Shown one piece after another: positions 57,635 to 64,000 of a stretch of 64,000 bases of DNA; within the stretch, counting starts at the first letter, position 1, and every line of letters begins with the position of its first letter. The notes under the pieces are model-generated. The model did not search any database. It was not told where the DNA came from and saw only the letters and a list, made by a program, of their open reading frames with translations. The stretch spans positions 164,626 to 228,625 of the forward strand of contig JAPLRS010000040.1 of NCBI GenBank assembly GCA_026399015.1, in the 5' to 3' direction. This DNA is from Methylococcales bacterium (GTDB taxonomy: Bacteria > Pseudomonadota > Gammaproteobacteria > Methylococcales > Methylomonadaceae). Made by a program: the position numbers and the translations under genes.

Positions 57635-57679
57635 TGTAGGAGTCATGACCACTGGCGTGGTTGCAGGATGACTCCTACA
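57635..57679. repeat. Inverted repeat between parE and nif11
   Basis: Perfect 12-bp arms TGTAGGAGTCAT and ATGACTCCTACA enclose about 21 bases, inside which CCAC/GTGG can pair. It lies between convergent genes and may end both transcripts or be a REP-like element; no T-run. Confidence 0.5.
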
Positions 57680-57707
57680 GTATGAGGATTTAATGACTAA
57701 TCCTGCT

Positions 57708-57926
57708 TTATACTCTTAATAAAGCTTTTTGCATTCTTTCTGAAAGTTGTGCTTCAACAAATTGTGGTTCATTGGGTGGATAAAGTTCTACTTCATCCAA
57801 TTCAAAGCCATAGTCTTTACCTAGGGCAATCAGTTCTCTGATTTTTTGTACTTCTAAAAGTTTTGCCTGTAATTCATGGTCCGCTTTAGACGCTTCAGAA
57901 AAAGCCTTAATTTGTGCTAATGACAT
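57708..57926 (-). CDS. Nif11-domain protein
   Basis: 72 residues matching the Nif11 family: MSLAQIKAFSEASKADHELQ, then AKLLEVQKIRELIALGKDYGFELDEVEL. The tail (YPPNEPQFVEAQLSERMQKALL) has no Cys/Ser-rich core or double glycine, so it is not a RiPP precursor. It is the last gene of the nifHDKTY operon region, with an AGGAG site before the ATG. Function in nitrogen fixation is unknown. Confidence 0.85.
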   Translation of the reverse strand: MSLAQIKAFSEASKADHELQAKLLEVQKIRELIALGKDYGFELDEVELYPPNEPQFVEAQLSERMQKALLRV

Positions 57927-57992
57927 AATAGTTACTCCTGTTGATTAAAATAGACTGAGCTCTTGCACAGCCGTTGATGAAAGAAGGTTGTG

Positions 57993-58955
57993 TCAGACTC
58001 GATATGGATTTGTCACCCAATCCTTCAGAATTGTGGCATCACGTTCAGGTAAATATGAAAAGTCGCCGGTGATGTCTTTATAAACCGCTAAACCAGTTTG
58101 TAGGGAGACTAAATCGCCTTTAACCATGTAAAAGAACCAGGCAAAGGGGTATCCGATTTGTCGATCAAAGCGAGTGAGTAAGTTATTTAAGGCAACGCCT
58201 TTTTTACCGATGATGTCGTCGAATTGCGCTACATGTTTTTGTTGGGTATTGATGATTTCAACATTAATAATTTGTTCGCCAAACCGCCCCGTATTGCGCA
58301 AGGGTCTAATTATCCAATCATTGGATAACAGTGTAGTTTGATTTGCACTGCTACGATTCCAATCATCCATAAAGCGTTGCACAGGATGTTCTTCTGGATG
58401 ATATTTATTAATCTCATTCATAAAGACCGCTACGTCAGTTTTACGGCGATATGAATAGCGAGCCGTACCGATATTAAATGCTTCAATGCAATCTGGATGT
58501 AAGGGGTCTATAAATTCTTCTAAATCTTCTGGATGGCAGTTTGGGTTGACTAAAAATCTATCAGCGGTCTCTTGAATTTTATCGATATCAATTTGTACGA
58601 AGTCTGCAGCGGCATTGCCTGTCTGTGCAATCAAATGTAAGGTATTACCTTTTTGTTGAGTGGCTATGAGCTTTTCATCTATGGCGTGATCAATTAAGGT
58701 TTGCAAATCTCTGCCACATTCAATGTAGGTTCTTTCAGTCCATTCAATCAAATCATCTGCTATTCGGTAGCCTGATTTATCAACGATGCCACCTAAACGA
58801 TACCAATCATTTCCGGTTCGCGCTAAACGAATAGGCGTATTTGAGCTTAAAGCTTGTATTTTTGTTAAGAGGGCTTCGTTATCTGAGTTTGCTAAAGTTT
58901 GTTTGCAAATCTTTGCAAGTTCTGGCCCATTGATAAGAAAAGTTTGATTAGCCAT
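57993..58955 (-). CDS. Unknown protein of the nifHDK operon (320 aa)
   Basis: 320 residues, soluble. Landmarks: FLINGPELAKICKQTL, NDWYRLGGIVDKSGYRIADDLIEWTERTYIECGRDL, YRRKTDVAVFMNEINKY, PFAWFFYMVKGDLVSLQTGLAVYKDITGDFSYLPERDATILKDW. No motif gives a function. It is immediately downstream of the LRV gene on the same strand, so it is part of the nif operon tail. Confidence 0.75.
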   Translation of the reverse strand: MANQTFLINGPELAKICKQTLANSDNEALLTKIQALSSNTPIRLARTGNDWYRLGGIVDKSGYRIADDLIEWTERTYIECGRDLQTLIDHAIDEKLIATQQKGNTLHLIAQTGNAAADFVQIDIDKIQETADRFLVNPNCHPEDLEEFIDPLHPDCIEAFNIGTARYSYRRKTDVAVFMNEINKYHPEEHPVQRFMDDWNRSSANQTTLLSNDWIIRPLRNTGRFGEQIINVEIINTQQKHVAQFDDIIGKKGVALNNLLTRFDRQIGYPFAWFFYMVKGDLVSLQTGLAVYKDITGDFSYLPERDATILKDWVTNPYRV

Positions 58956-58964
58956 GTTGGATTC

Positions 58965-59729
58965 CTATTGATCACTACCGTTTTGTGGGTTATTGCTATT
59001 CAGTCGATCCATAACAACAGCCCTAACATCGGGTTCTGGGTCTTCTAACAAACAGGGTAATGTTTCAAGTGGTGCGCGTTGCGCTGCTATGTATCTAACA
59101 ACCCAATCACTATCATTTAATAAAGTAACAGCATTTTCCGGACTCATTCTTTCGGCGATTATTCGTCTAACTTCAGGGGCTTCGTCATGCGCCATGAGTC
59201 CTAAACTTACTTCTGGTAAGCGTTCTGCGACTACTTTTCTTACTTCTGAATCTTTGTCACGAATTAAACGAAATAAGCGTCCTGTAGGGAGTCTTCTTGC
59301 TATGGTTAATCTAACGATATAGTCTGGGTCGTTAGCTAATAATTCTAAGGATTCAAAGCCAATTCGATCCGCTACCGTCATGCGTACTTCCCGATCAGAA
59401 TCATTGAGTAATGCAGATAATTGACTAGGTGGTAAGCGATAGGCAACCGCACGTCTTACGACTTCATCTTCATCATTGATGAGGGCGGTTAAGTCTTTTT
59501 GTGGGGCATATCTTACGGCTATGGCCCGCCTTTCCCAAAAAGCATCTTTTAAATACAATGGGGCATAGGCGGGGTTTATTCTAAAAAAACGATCTATTTG
59601 GCGACCACTCTCAACAATGACACAGGTATCACCGGGCATGCATCGGCCCATTAATAACGTTTTGCCACGAAATGGACAAAAACTACAATCTGCAATAGGT
59701 ACACTTACTGAACTGTCGTTGCCAAACAT
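58965..59729 (-). CDS. Fe-S-binding leucine-rich repeat variant (LRV) protein
   Basis: 254 residues. N-terminal cluster ligands C15, C18, C30 and C36 (C-x2-C-x11-C-x5-C) precede about eight short helical repeats of the type DxDxxVRRxVAxRLPxxxLxxLLND (residues about 75-245). This is the layout of the A. vinelandii [4Fe-4S] LRV protein whose gene is in that organism's nif region. Function unknown. Confidence 0.85.
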   Translation of the reverse strand: MFGNDSSVSVPIADCSFCPFRGKTLLMGRCMPGDTCVIVESGRQIDRFFRINPAYAPLYLKDAFWERRAIAVRYAPQKDLTALINDEDEVVRRAVAYRLPPSQLSALLNDSDREVRMTVADRIGFESLELLANDPDYIVRLTIARRLPTGRLFRLIRDKDSEVRKVVAERLPEVSLGLMAHDEAPEVRRIIAERMSPENAVTLLNDSDWVVRYIAAQRAPLETLPCLLEDPEPDVRAVVMDRLNSNNPQNGSDQ

Positions 59730-59740
59730 AACCGTTCCAC

Positions 59741-60007
59741 TTAATCAGGGTAAACTTCTGCTACAACAATGCCGGTAGCCGTGTTGTAATCATTAGTGAG
59801 ACACAAACAATGTTCACGGCCATCAATTAAATAAAAGTTGAAGCCGTCATATTCTTGTATTGGTGTATTGTTGGGTAAGTCATCATCCATACAATAGGTA
59901 AAGTGAATTGGTTGGTATTGCTGTCTTAAGGCAGATACCGTGTCATCGCTTAGCCCTGTGGATAATAAAGTTTTGGCAATTTCCTCTAGTTTATCTTTCT
60001 CAATCAT
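59741..60007 (-). CDS. Small unknown protein after nifY (88 aa)
   Basis: 88 residues with IHFTYCMDDDLPNNTPIQEYDGF and HCLCLTNDYNTATGIVVAEVYPD. Two cysteines near the C-terminus (HCLC) and one in TYC. It overlaps the nifY stop by 4 bp. I do not recognise the family. Confidence 0.72.
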   Translation of the reverse strand: MIEKDKLEEIAKTLLSTGLSDDTVSALRQQYQPIHFTYCMDDDLPNNTPIQEYDGFNFYLIDGREHCLCLTNDYNTATGIVVAEVYPD

Positions 60008-60717
60008 GCGGTAGTCTCCCGTTCAAATCTAAAACGTTCCGCTGCCTCAATACCCATTACTTTAGCTAACCAAGGTGGTGGAGTGGTTGAAATAACAGAT
60101 TGTAATTGCGAGATAATGGCCGATATTTTTTCGACATTAGAGAGTTTTAAAGGGTGAATACCTAAGCGAACAATTTTTGCAGCCGCAGGCCCACCCACAG
60201 AAGCTACATAAAGCACCTGACAATCACTTATAAGCTCAGCTCTGTAAGTGTTTTTATCTTCTATTTCAGGGTTGTTATCATGATCAGGTTCGCGTATATC
60301 GATTAGGTAAGCCGCAGTAGCAGAAAGTTGATAAATCAAAAATTGCTTACAGTTACCAAAATGACCATCTACATTGTAGTAATCATTACTCGCAAAGGCG
60401 ATCCGAATTGAATTAGGTAAATCTCCATCATGATAATGATGCACAACAGGTATGATGGGATTACCTGTTTTAGAGTCTGTTTTAAGAATTTCTAATGCAT
60501 GAATTAAAAGGCTTTCATCAATATCTGATAGCACACCTGCGTGCGCTACTTTTAAGGTGGAAGTTGTAATACCAGCGATTTTTTCTTCTGTTAAGGGAAA
60601 GCCTAAGCTTTCAACAAGAATATTAAACAAACCTTTGGCATCAGTATCGGGTAAAGCGCGTGACGCCAACCCGATACGTAAAGCCAGTTCTCTTGACATA
60701 GTGCCCTGGCTGCTCAT
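60004..60717 (-). CDS. nifY: NifY nitrogenase accessory protein
   Basis: 237 residues. The C-terminal half is a NifX/NifY/NifB-type cofactor-binding domain (RIAFASNDYYNVDGHFGNCKQFLIY, SVGGPAAAKIVRLGIHPLKL). The N-terminal half is helical (about 1-85), as in NifY. It follows the ferredoxin and nifT, as in A. vinelandii nifHDKTY. It holds FeMo-co-deficient NifDK or carries the cofactor. Confidence 0.88.
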   Translation of the reverse strand: MSSQGTMSRELALRIGLASRALPDTDAKGLFNILVESLGFPLTEEKIAGITTSTLKVAHAGVLSDIDESLLIHALEILKTDSKTGNPIIPVVHHYHDGDLPNSIRIAFASNDYYNVDGHFGNCKQFLIYQLSATAAYLIDIREPDHDNNPEIEDKNTYRAELISDCQVLYVASVGGPAAAKIVRLGIHPLKLSNVEKISAIISQLQSVISTTPPPWLAKVMGIEAAERFRFERETTA

Positions 60718-60721
60718 AAGT

Positions 60722-60922
60722 TTATGCCTCTAATGGCAAGATGCAATTATCAATAGGGCATACCTTAACGCATTGTGGGACATCAAAATCTCCTTCACAT
60801 TCTGTACAGGTTTTTTTGTCGATTTCAAAAACAATTTTACCTTCAGTGATAGAGTTAGTGGGGCATACGGGTTCACAGTCTCCGCATGAAATACAATCAG
60901 CTGCAACAATATATAAAGACAT
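60722..60922 (-). CDS. 2[4Fe-4S] ferredoxin in nifT-nifY interval
   Basis: 66 residues with two cluster motifs: CISCGDCEPVCP and C-x2-C-x8-C-x3-C in TECEGDFDVPQCVKVCP. Similar to the FdxN at 30.3 kb but without its C-terminal tail. Likely donor to nitrogenase. Confidence 0.9.
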   Translation of the reverse strand: MSLYIVAADCISCGDCEPVCPTNSITEGKIVFEIDKKTCTECEGDFDVPQCVKVCPIDNCILPLEA

Positions 60923-60924
60923 GA

Positions 60925-61149
60925 TTATTCTCCTGAATCTACACGTTTTGCGCGTAAAGTAACGGGGAAGTCCGGTTGTCCATCAATTGGCTCAAAGTAA
61001 TATTTTGAACCATCACTGAGTAGAACTTCTCCACCCCATTTCTCTGGAGTATCAAACTCAACGGATTCAGCCACTTCTTCCAAATCTTTTTTGGGTACGT
61101 AGAAGACTAATTTCCCTTCAGCGTTTTTCTTTAACATGACACTCGGCAT
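60925..61149 (-). CDS. nifT: NifT/FixU family protein
   Basis: 74 residues: MPSVMLKKNAEGKLVFYVPK then EKWGGEVLLSDGSKYYFEP, the typical NifT pattern. The ATG at 61149 is preferred to one four codons earlier because GGAG lies 7 bases upstream and the family starts MPSVM. Role in nitrogenase maturation is unclear. Confidence 0.9.
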   Translation of the reverse strand: MPSVMLKKNAEGKLVFYVPKKDLEEVAESVEFDTPEKWGGEVLLSDGSKYYFEPIDGQPDFPVTLRAKRVDSGE

Positions 61150-61196
61150 AGCATTCTCCATTTACACGCATAACGACTAAAAACAAACTATAAATT

Positions 61197-61228
61197 TTGA
61201 GGTGTCTTTATGAATAAAGACACCTCAA
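61197..61228. promoter_or_regulatory. Strong hairpin between nifK and nifT
   Basis: Perfect 14-bp arms TTGAGGTGTCTTTA and TAAAGACACCTCAA with a TGAA tetraloop, 14 bases after the nifK stop. Without a T-run it is more likely an mRNA stabiliser or processing point that separates nifHDK from nifTY than a full terminator. Confidence 0.75.
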
Positions 61229-61242
61229 GGTCGATGATTTAA

Positions 61243-62814
61243 TTAGCGAATTAAATCGTAGTTATAGTCGGTTGTACCCATACCTTTAGTTTCTTTATCC
61301 AATTGTTCTAGGACAGCATTAACTAAGGTAGTTAGCATATAAATGGCGCCTTCATAACCTAAAGTTGTCATTCTATGTAAATGATGTCTATCGAAAATAG
61401 GGAAGCCGATTCTGATTAGAGGTACTTCAAACTCTTCACCTTTATAGAAAGTATCACGTTGAATGAACTTGCCATAAGAGTTACCAATCATGAAGTCAGG
61501 TTTGTTAGTGAAGACTAATGAACGGAAATGCCATAAGTCTCTTCCAGTATGCACAACAGTATTTTGGCCGTATGGAGAGTCTTTCAACATTTTGTCCATG
61601 GCTTTTGCCCAACGTTTGCTAGCATGGTTACATAACACATCAGTGGGTTCTGCGCCTAATTCTAATAAGAATTTAGTCATACCCATCACGAAGTCTGCAT
61701 CACCGTATAAAGAGAATTTTTTACCGTGCATCCAAGTATGAGAGTCAGTGATCATGTCCACTAATCGGCCACGTTCTAATTCTAATGAAGCTGGGATAGG
61801 TTTGCCGGTTAATTCAGAGATTTTCATCAAGAATTCATCGGTCCACTCTAAGCCCATTGGAATGTTGATCGCAGTCGCAGGTTGATGCCAGATTGATTGG
61901 ACAAACTTTTTAGTTTTTTCTAACTGCCAAGGTTGTAACAACAAAGTATCAATGGCATTAGGCGAGTCTTTTAATTCAGCTTGAGTTGTGCCGCCCGCAT
62001 ACATACGGAAAGTACCATCTGCTGGGGTGTCTAACACTTCTGATGGATCACTCATGAGTGTATAGTCAACACCCATTTCTTTCATCATTCTGTGCATAAC
62101 GCGGTAGTTACCCAAGTATGTTTCAAAGCCAGGAACTAAGTTGATTTTACCGTTAGAGCCGACTTTTTTGTCGTCCATGTGGTTTAAGGTAAAGTACTTA
62201 ATCATCCCTTCAAACATGTTATCCCAACCTGTTGTATGGCTACCCACAAAGCTTGGTGTATGCGCATAAGGTGTTGGATAATCTTGTTCAATATGACCGG
62301 CTTTTTTAGTGTTATTGATGAAAGCGTTTAAGTCGTCACCGATAACTTCAGCCATACACGTTGTAGAAACCGCAATAATGTCTGGCTTATAAAGTGCTTT
62401 TGCATTTTCTAAACCGGCCATCATGTTCTTTTGGCCACCAAATACCGCTGCATCTTCTGTCATAGAGTCAGATACACAAGCGACAGGTTCTTTGAAGTGA
62501 CGATTAAAGTAGGTACGGAAGTAAGCCACACAACCTTGAGAACCATGGACATAAGGCATCGTTTTTTCGAAACCTAAAGCACATAACACAGCGCCTAAAG
62601 GTTGACAGGCTTTAGCTGGGTTAACAGTTAAGGCTTCACGATTAAAGTTAAGTTCTTGGTATTCTTTAGTGGTAGACCATTGAAAAACTTCATCAATTTT
62701 TGTTTGTTCATGACGTTCTTCATAAAGCTCACGTTTGTTCGCTAAACTATCTTTATATTCGTCATTACGGAATAAAGGATAACTAGGTTGGATATTTTCT
62801 ACATCTTGACTCAT
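61243..62814 (-). CDS. nifK: Nitrogenase MoFe protein beta chain NifK
   Basis: 523 residues. P-cluster cysteines are in AKACQPLGA, GSQGCVAYF and STTCMAEVIGDD, and the chain ends with TTDYNYDLIR. Full length for the molybdenum enzyme. It is downstream of nifD with a 96-bp spacer containing a hairpin. Confidence 0.97.
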   Translation of the reverse strand: MSQDVENIQPSYPLFRNDEYKDSLANKRELYEERHEQTKIDEVFQWSTTKEYQELNFNREALTVNPAKACQPLGAVLCALGFEKTMPYVHGSQGCVAYFRTYFNRHFKEPVACVSDSMTEDAAVFGGQKNMMAGLENAKALYKPDIIAVSTTCMAEVIGDDLNAFINNTKKAGHIEQDYPTPYAHTPSFVGSHTTGWDNMFEGMIKYFTLNHMDDKKVGSNGKINLVPGFETYLGNYRVMHRMMKEMGVDYTLMSDPSEVLDTPADGTFRMYAGGTTQAELKDSPNAIDTLLLQPWQLEKTKKFVQSIWHQPATAINIPMGLEWTDEFLMKISELTGKPIPASLELERGRLVDMITDSHTWMHGKKFSLYGDADFVMGMTKFLLELGAEPTDVLCNHASKRWAKAMDKMLKDSPYGQNTVVHTGRDLWHFRSLVFTNKPDFMIGNSYGKFIQRDTFYKGEEFEVPLIRIGFPIFDRHHLHRMTTLGYEGAIYMLTTLVNAVLEQLDKETKGMGTTDYNYDLIR

Positions 62815-62865
62815 GATAAGCTCCTACGCGCCACTAATCTGTGGACGACGGTTGAAGGAAAGGTA

Positions 62866-62896
62866 GACTTTAGCAACAGCCTGTGTTGCTAAAGTC
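62866..62896. promoter_or_regulatory. Hairpin between nifD and nifK
   Basis: Perfect 13-bp arms GACTTTAGCAACA and TGTTGCTAAAGTC with a 5-base loop, about 14-45 bases downstream of the nifD stop. No T-run, so it likely stabilises or tunes the nifDK mRNA. Confidence 0.7.
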
Positions 62897-62910
62897 AGTC
62901 ATACAAATAT

Positions 62911-64000
62911 TTATGCGCCTGCTGCAACAGCTACTTTAGAAGTATCGTCTGTTTTCCAAGGCACTTTCACTTGTTTCCAGCAAGGGTTATTCAAGGTCAT
63001 GTCCATATCTCTAGCAAAGATAGCAAAGCCATCATAGCCATGATAAGGACCTGAGTAATCCCATGAGTGCATTTGTCTAAAAGGCACACCCATTTTTTGG
63101 AAGATATACTTTTCTTTAACACCAGAACCAATTAAGTCAGGTTTAACTCGTTTTACAAATTCTTCGAATTCATAACCCGTTACATCGTCATAAATCAATG
63201 TGGCATTACCCATTTCTTTAATAGTACGATCGTAATCGTCGTTATGACCAAATTCATAACCAGTCCCCACGACTTCCATACCTAAATCTTCATAAGCACC
63301 GATAACATGGCGTGGGCGTAAACCACCGATATACAACATGACGCGTTTACCTTGTAAACGGGGTTTGTATTTCGCAATAACGGCTTCATATTCAGCTTCA
63401 TATTTAGCGATAACTCTTTCAGCGCCGGCTTGAATAGTTTCATCAAATAACGCAGCAATTTTGCGTAATGATTCAGCAATTTTAGTAGGCCCAAAGAAGT
63501 TATATTCAATCCAGGGGATCTTGTACTTTTCTTCCATGTGACGTGCAATGTAGTTCATTGAACGATAGCAATGGATTAAGTTAAGTTTAACTTTTGGCGT
63601 TTTTTCCATTTCAGCTATGGTACCGTCACCAGACCACTGAGCGACAACACGTAAGCCCATTTCTTCTAAAAGGGTACGAGATGCCCAAGCGTCACCACCA
63701 ATGTTATAGTCACCGATAACAGCAACATCATAGGGTGTAGTAGGGAAACTTTCGTCGCCATCACGGTTTTCTAAAACCCAGTCACGAATCGCGTCATTAG
63801 CAATATGGTGACCTAATGATTGAGACACACCACGGAAGCCTTCACAACGCACAGGAACTACAGGTTTACCGATTTCTTTGTTCGCTTTTTTAGCAACCGC
63901 TTCGATATCGTCACCAATTAAACCGATTGGACATTCAGATTGGATACTGATGCCTTTGTTTAATGGGAATAGTGCTTCGATTTCATTCATGATTTTGGCA
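62911..64000 (-). CDS. nifD: Nitrogenase MoFe protein alpha chain NifD (5' truncated by window edge)
   Basis: About 363 C-terminal residues visible; the start and nifH lie beyond the window. P-cluster C154 context ([11 protein letters not shown]), the FeMo-co environment [12 protein letters not shown] with His195, HCYRSMNYI with Cys275, [24 protein letters not shown] and [15 protein letters not shown] with His442 are all present. It is the Mo form (no VnfD/AnfD features). The internal ATG at 63990 is not the start. Confidence 0.95.
   Translation of the reverse strand, partial: AKIMNEIEALFPLNKGISIQSECPIGLIGDDIEAVAKKANKEIGKPVVPVRCEGFRGVSQSLGHHIANDAIRDWVLENRDGDESFPTTPYDVAVIGDYNIGGDAWASRTLLEEMGLRVVAQWSGDGTIAEMEKTPKVKLNLIHCYRSMNYIARHMEEKYKIPWIEYNFFGPTKIAESLRKIAALFDETIQAGAERVIAKYEAEYEAVIAKYKPRLQGKRVMLYIGGLRPRHVIGAYEDLGMEVVGTGYEFGHNDDYDRTIKEMGNATLIYDDVTGYEFEEFVKRVKPDLIGSGVKEKYIFQKMGVPFRQMHSWDYSGPYHGYDGFAIFARDMDMTLNNPCWKQVKVPWKTDDTSKVAVAAGA

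Noticed and set aside
57708..57926. Nif11 protein as a RiPP (NHLP-type) precursor, with the SagB gene at 22 kb as modifying enzyme
   Set aside because: The tail lacks a double-glycine cleavage site and a Cys/Ser/Thr-rich core, and the SagB gene is 35 kb away with no YcaO or transporter nearby.

Overview
The window is an AT-rich chromosomal segment from a gammaproteobacterium that fixes nitrogen with a molybdenum nitrogenase. It carries an infB-rbfA-truB-rpsO-pnp translation/RNA operon of the usual proteobacterial order, a NifL/NifA regulatory pair, an Rnf electron-transport operon, and a nif gene order very close to that of Azotobacter vinelandii (nifHDKTY, nifENX, iscA-nifUSV-cysE-nifWZM-clpX-nifF, nifLA, nifB-fdxN-nifQ). 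The combination fits aerobic diazotrophs such as Azotobacter-like bacteria or nitrogen-fixing methanotrophs of the Methylococcales. The low GC content favours the latter, but no methane-oxidation gene lies in the window, so this is inference.

Layout: 1-5.6 kb, translation genes (infB is cut at the left edge). 5.8-10 kb, a phosphorylase-kinase-like glucan protein with glucokinase. 10.3-11.4 kb, a small membrane peptide and a ModE-type molybdate regulator. 11.7-21.6 kb (minus strand), rseC and a long maturation operon: iscA-nifU-nifS-nifV-orf48-cysE-TPR-orf36-nifW-nifZ-nifM-clpX-grx/bolA fusion-nifF. 21.8-27.6 kb, a NifZ-like protein, a SagB-type dehydrogenase, an EnvZ/OmpR-like pair and a secreted collagen-like protein. 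27.7-35.8 kb (minus), nifQ, two 2Fe-2S ferredoxins, a flavodiiron protein, fdxN, nifB, orf86, nifA and nifL. 36.1-41.5 kb (plus), rnfABCDGEH. 41.6-47.7 kb, a molbindin and an accessory island with a decayed toxin-antitoxin pair, McrBC and a CGCGG-rich intergenic block. 47.8-48.8 kb, an acetyltransferase and tag. 48.8-56.7 kb (minus), nifE-nifN-nifX-DUF269-DUF683-fdxB-2Fe-2S ferredoxin followed by four poorly known genes ending in an orphan GlcF-like protein. 57-57.6 kb, a broken parD with an intact parE. 57.7-64 kb (minus), nifD (cut at the right edge)-nifK-nifT-ferredoxin-nifY-orf88-LRV-orf320-nif11.

The genes form one programme. NifUSV/IscA/CysE supply Fe-S clusters and homocitrate, NifB/Q/E/N/X/Y build FeMo-co, NifWZM/ClpX/Grx-BolA mature and police proteins, Rnf and NifF plus several ferredoxins deliver electrons, and NifL/NifA control expression. 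I found five sigma-54 (-24/-12) promoters by eye, each with the GGCAT -24 core and GG-N10-GC spacing, and seven NifA upstream activator sites (TGT-N10-ACA). They serve iscA-nifU, nifB, nifLA, rnf and nifE. NifA therefore probably controls its own operon and rnf from a shared divergent control region.

The most notable observations beyond the expected nif set are: a Grx4-BolA fusion inside the nif operon; matched OmpR-like tandem boxes facing outward between the ompR-like gene and the collagen-like gene; a parD with two separable lesions beside an intact parE; a perfect 27-bp dyad before mcrB; a dense CGCGG motif cluster; an uncharacterised Fe-S/DUF module at the tail of the nifENX operon; and three very short ORFs (36, 43 and 48 aa).
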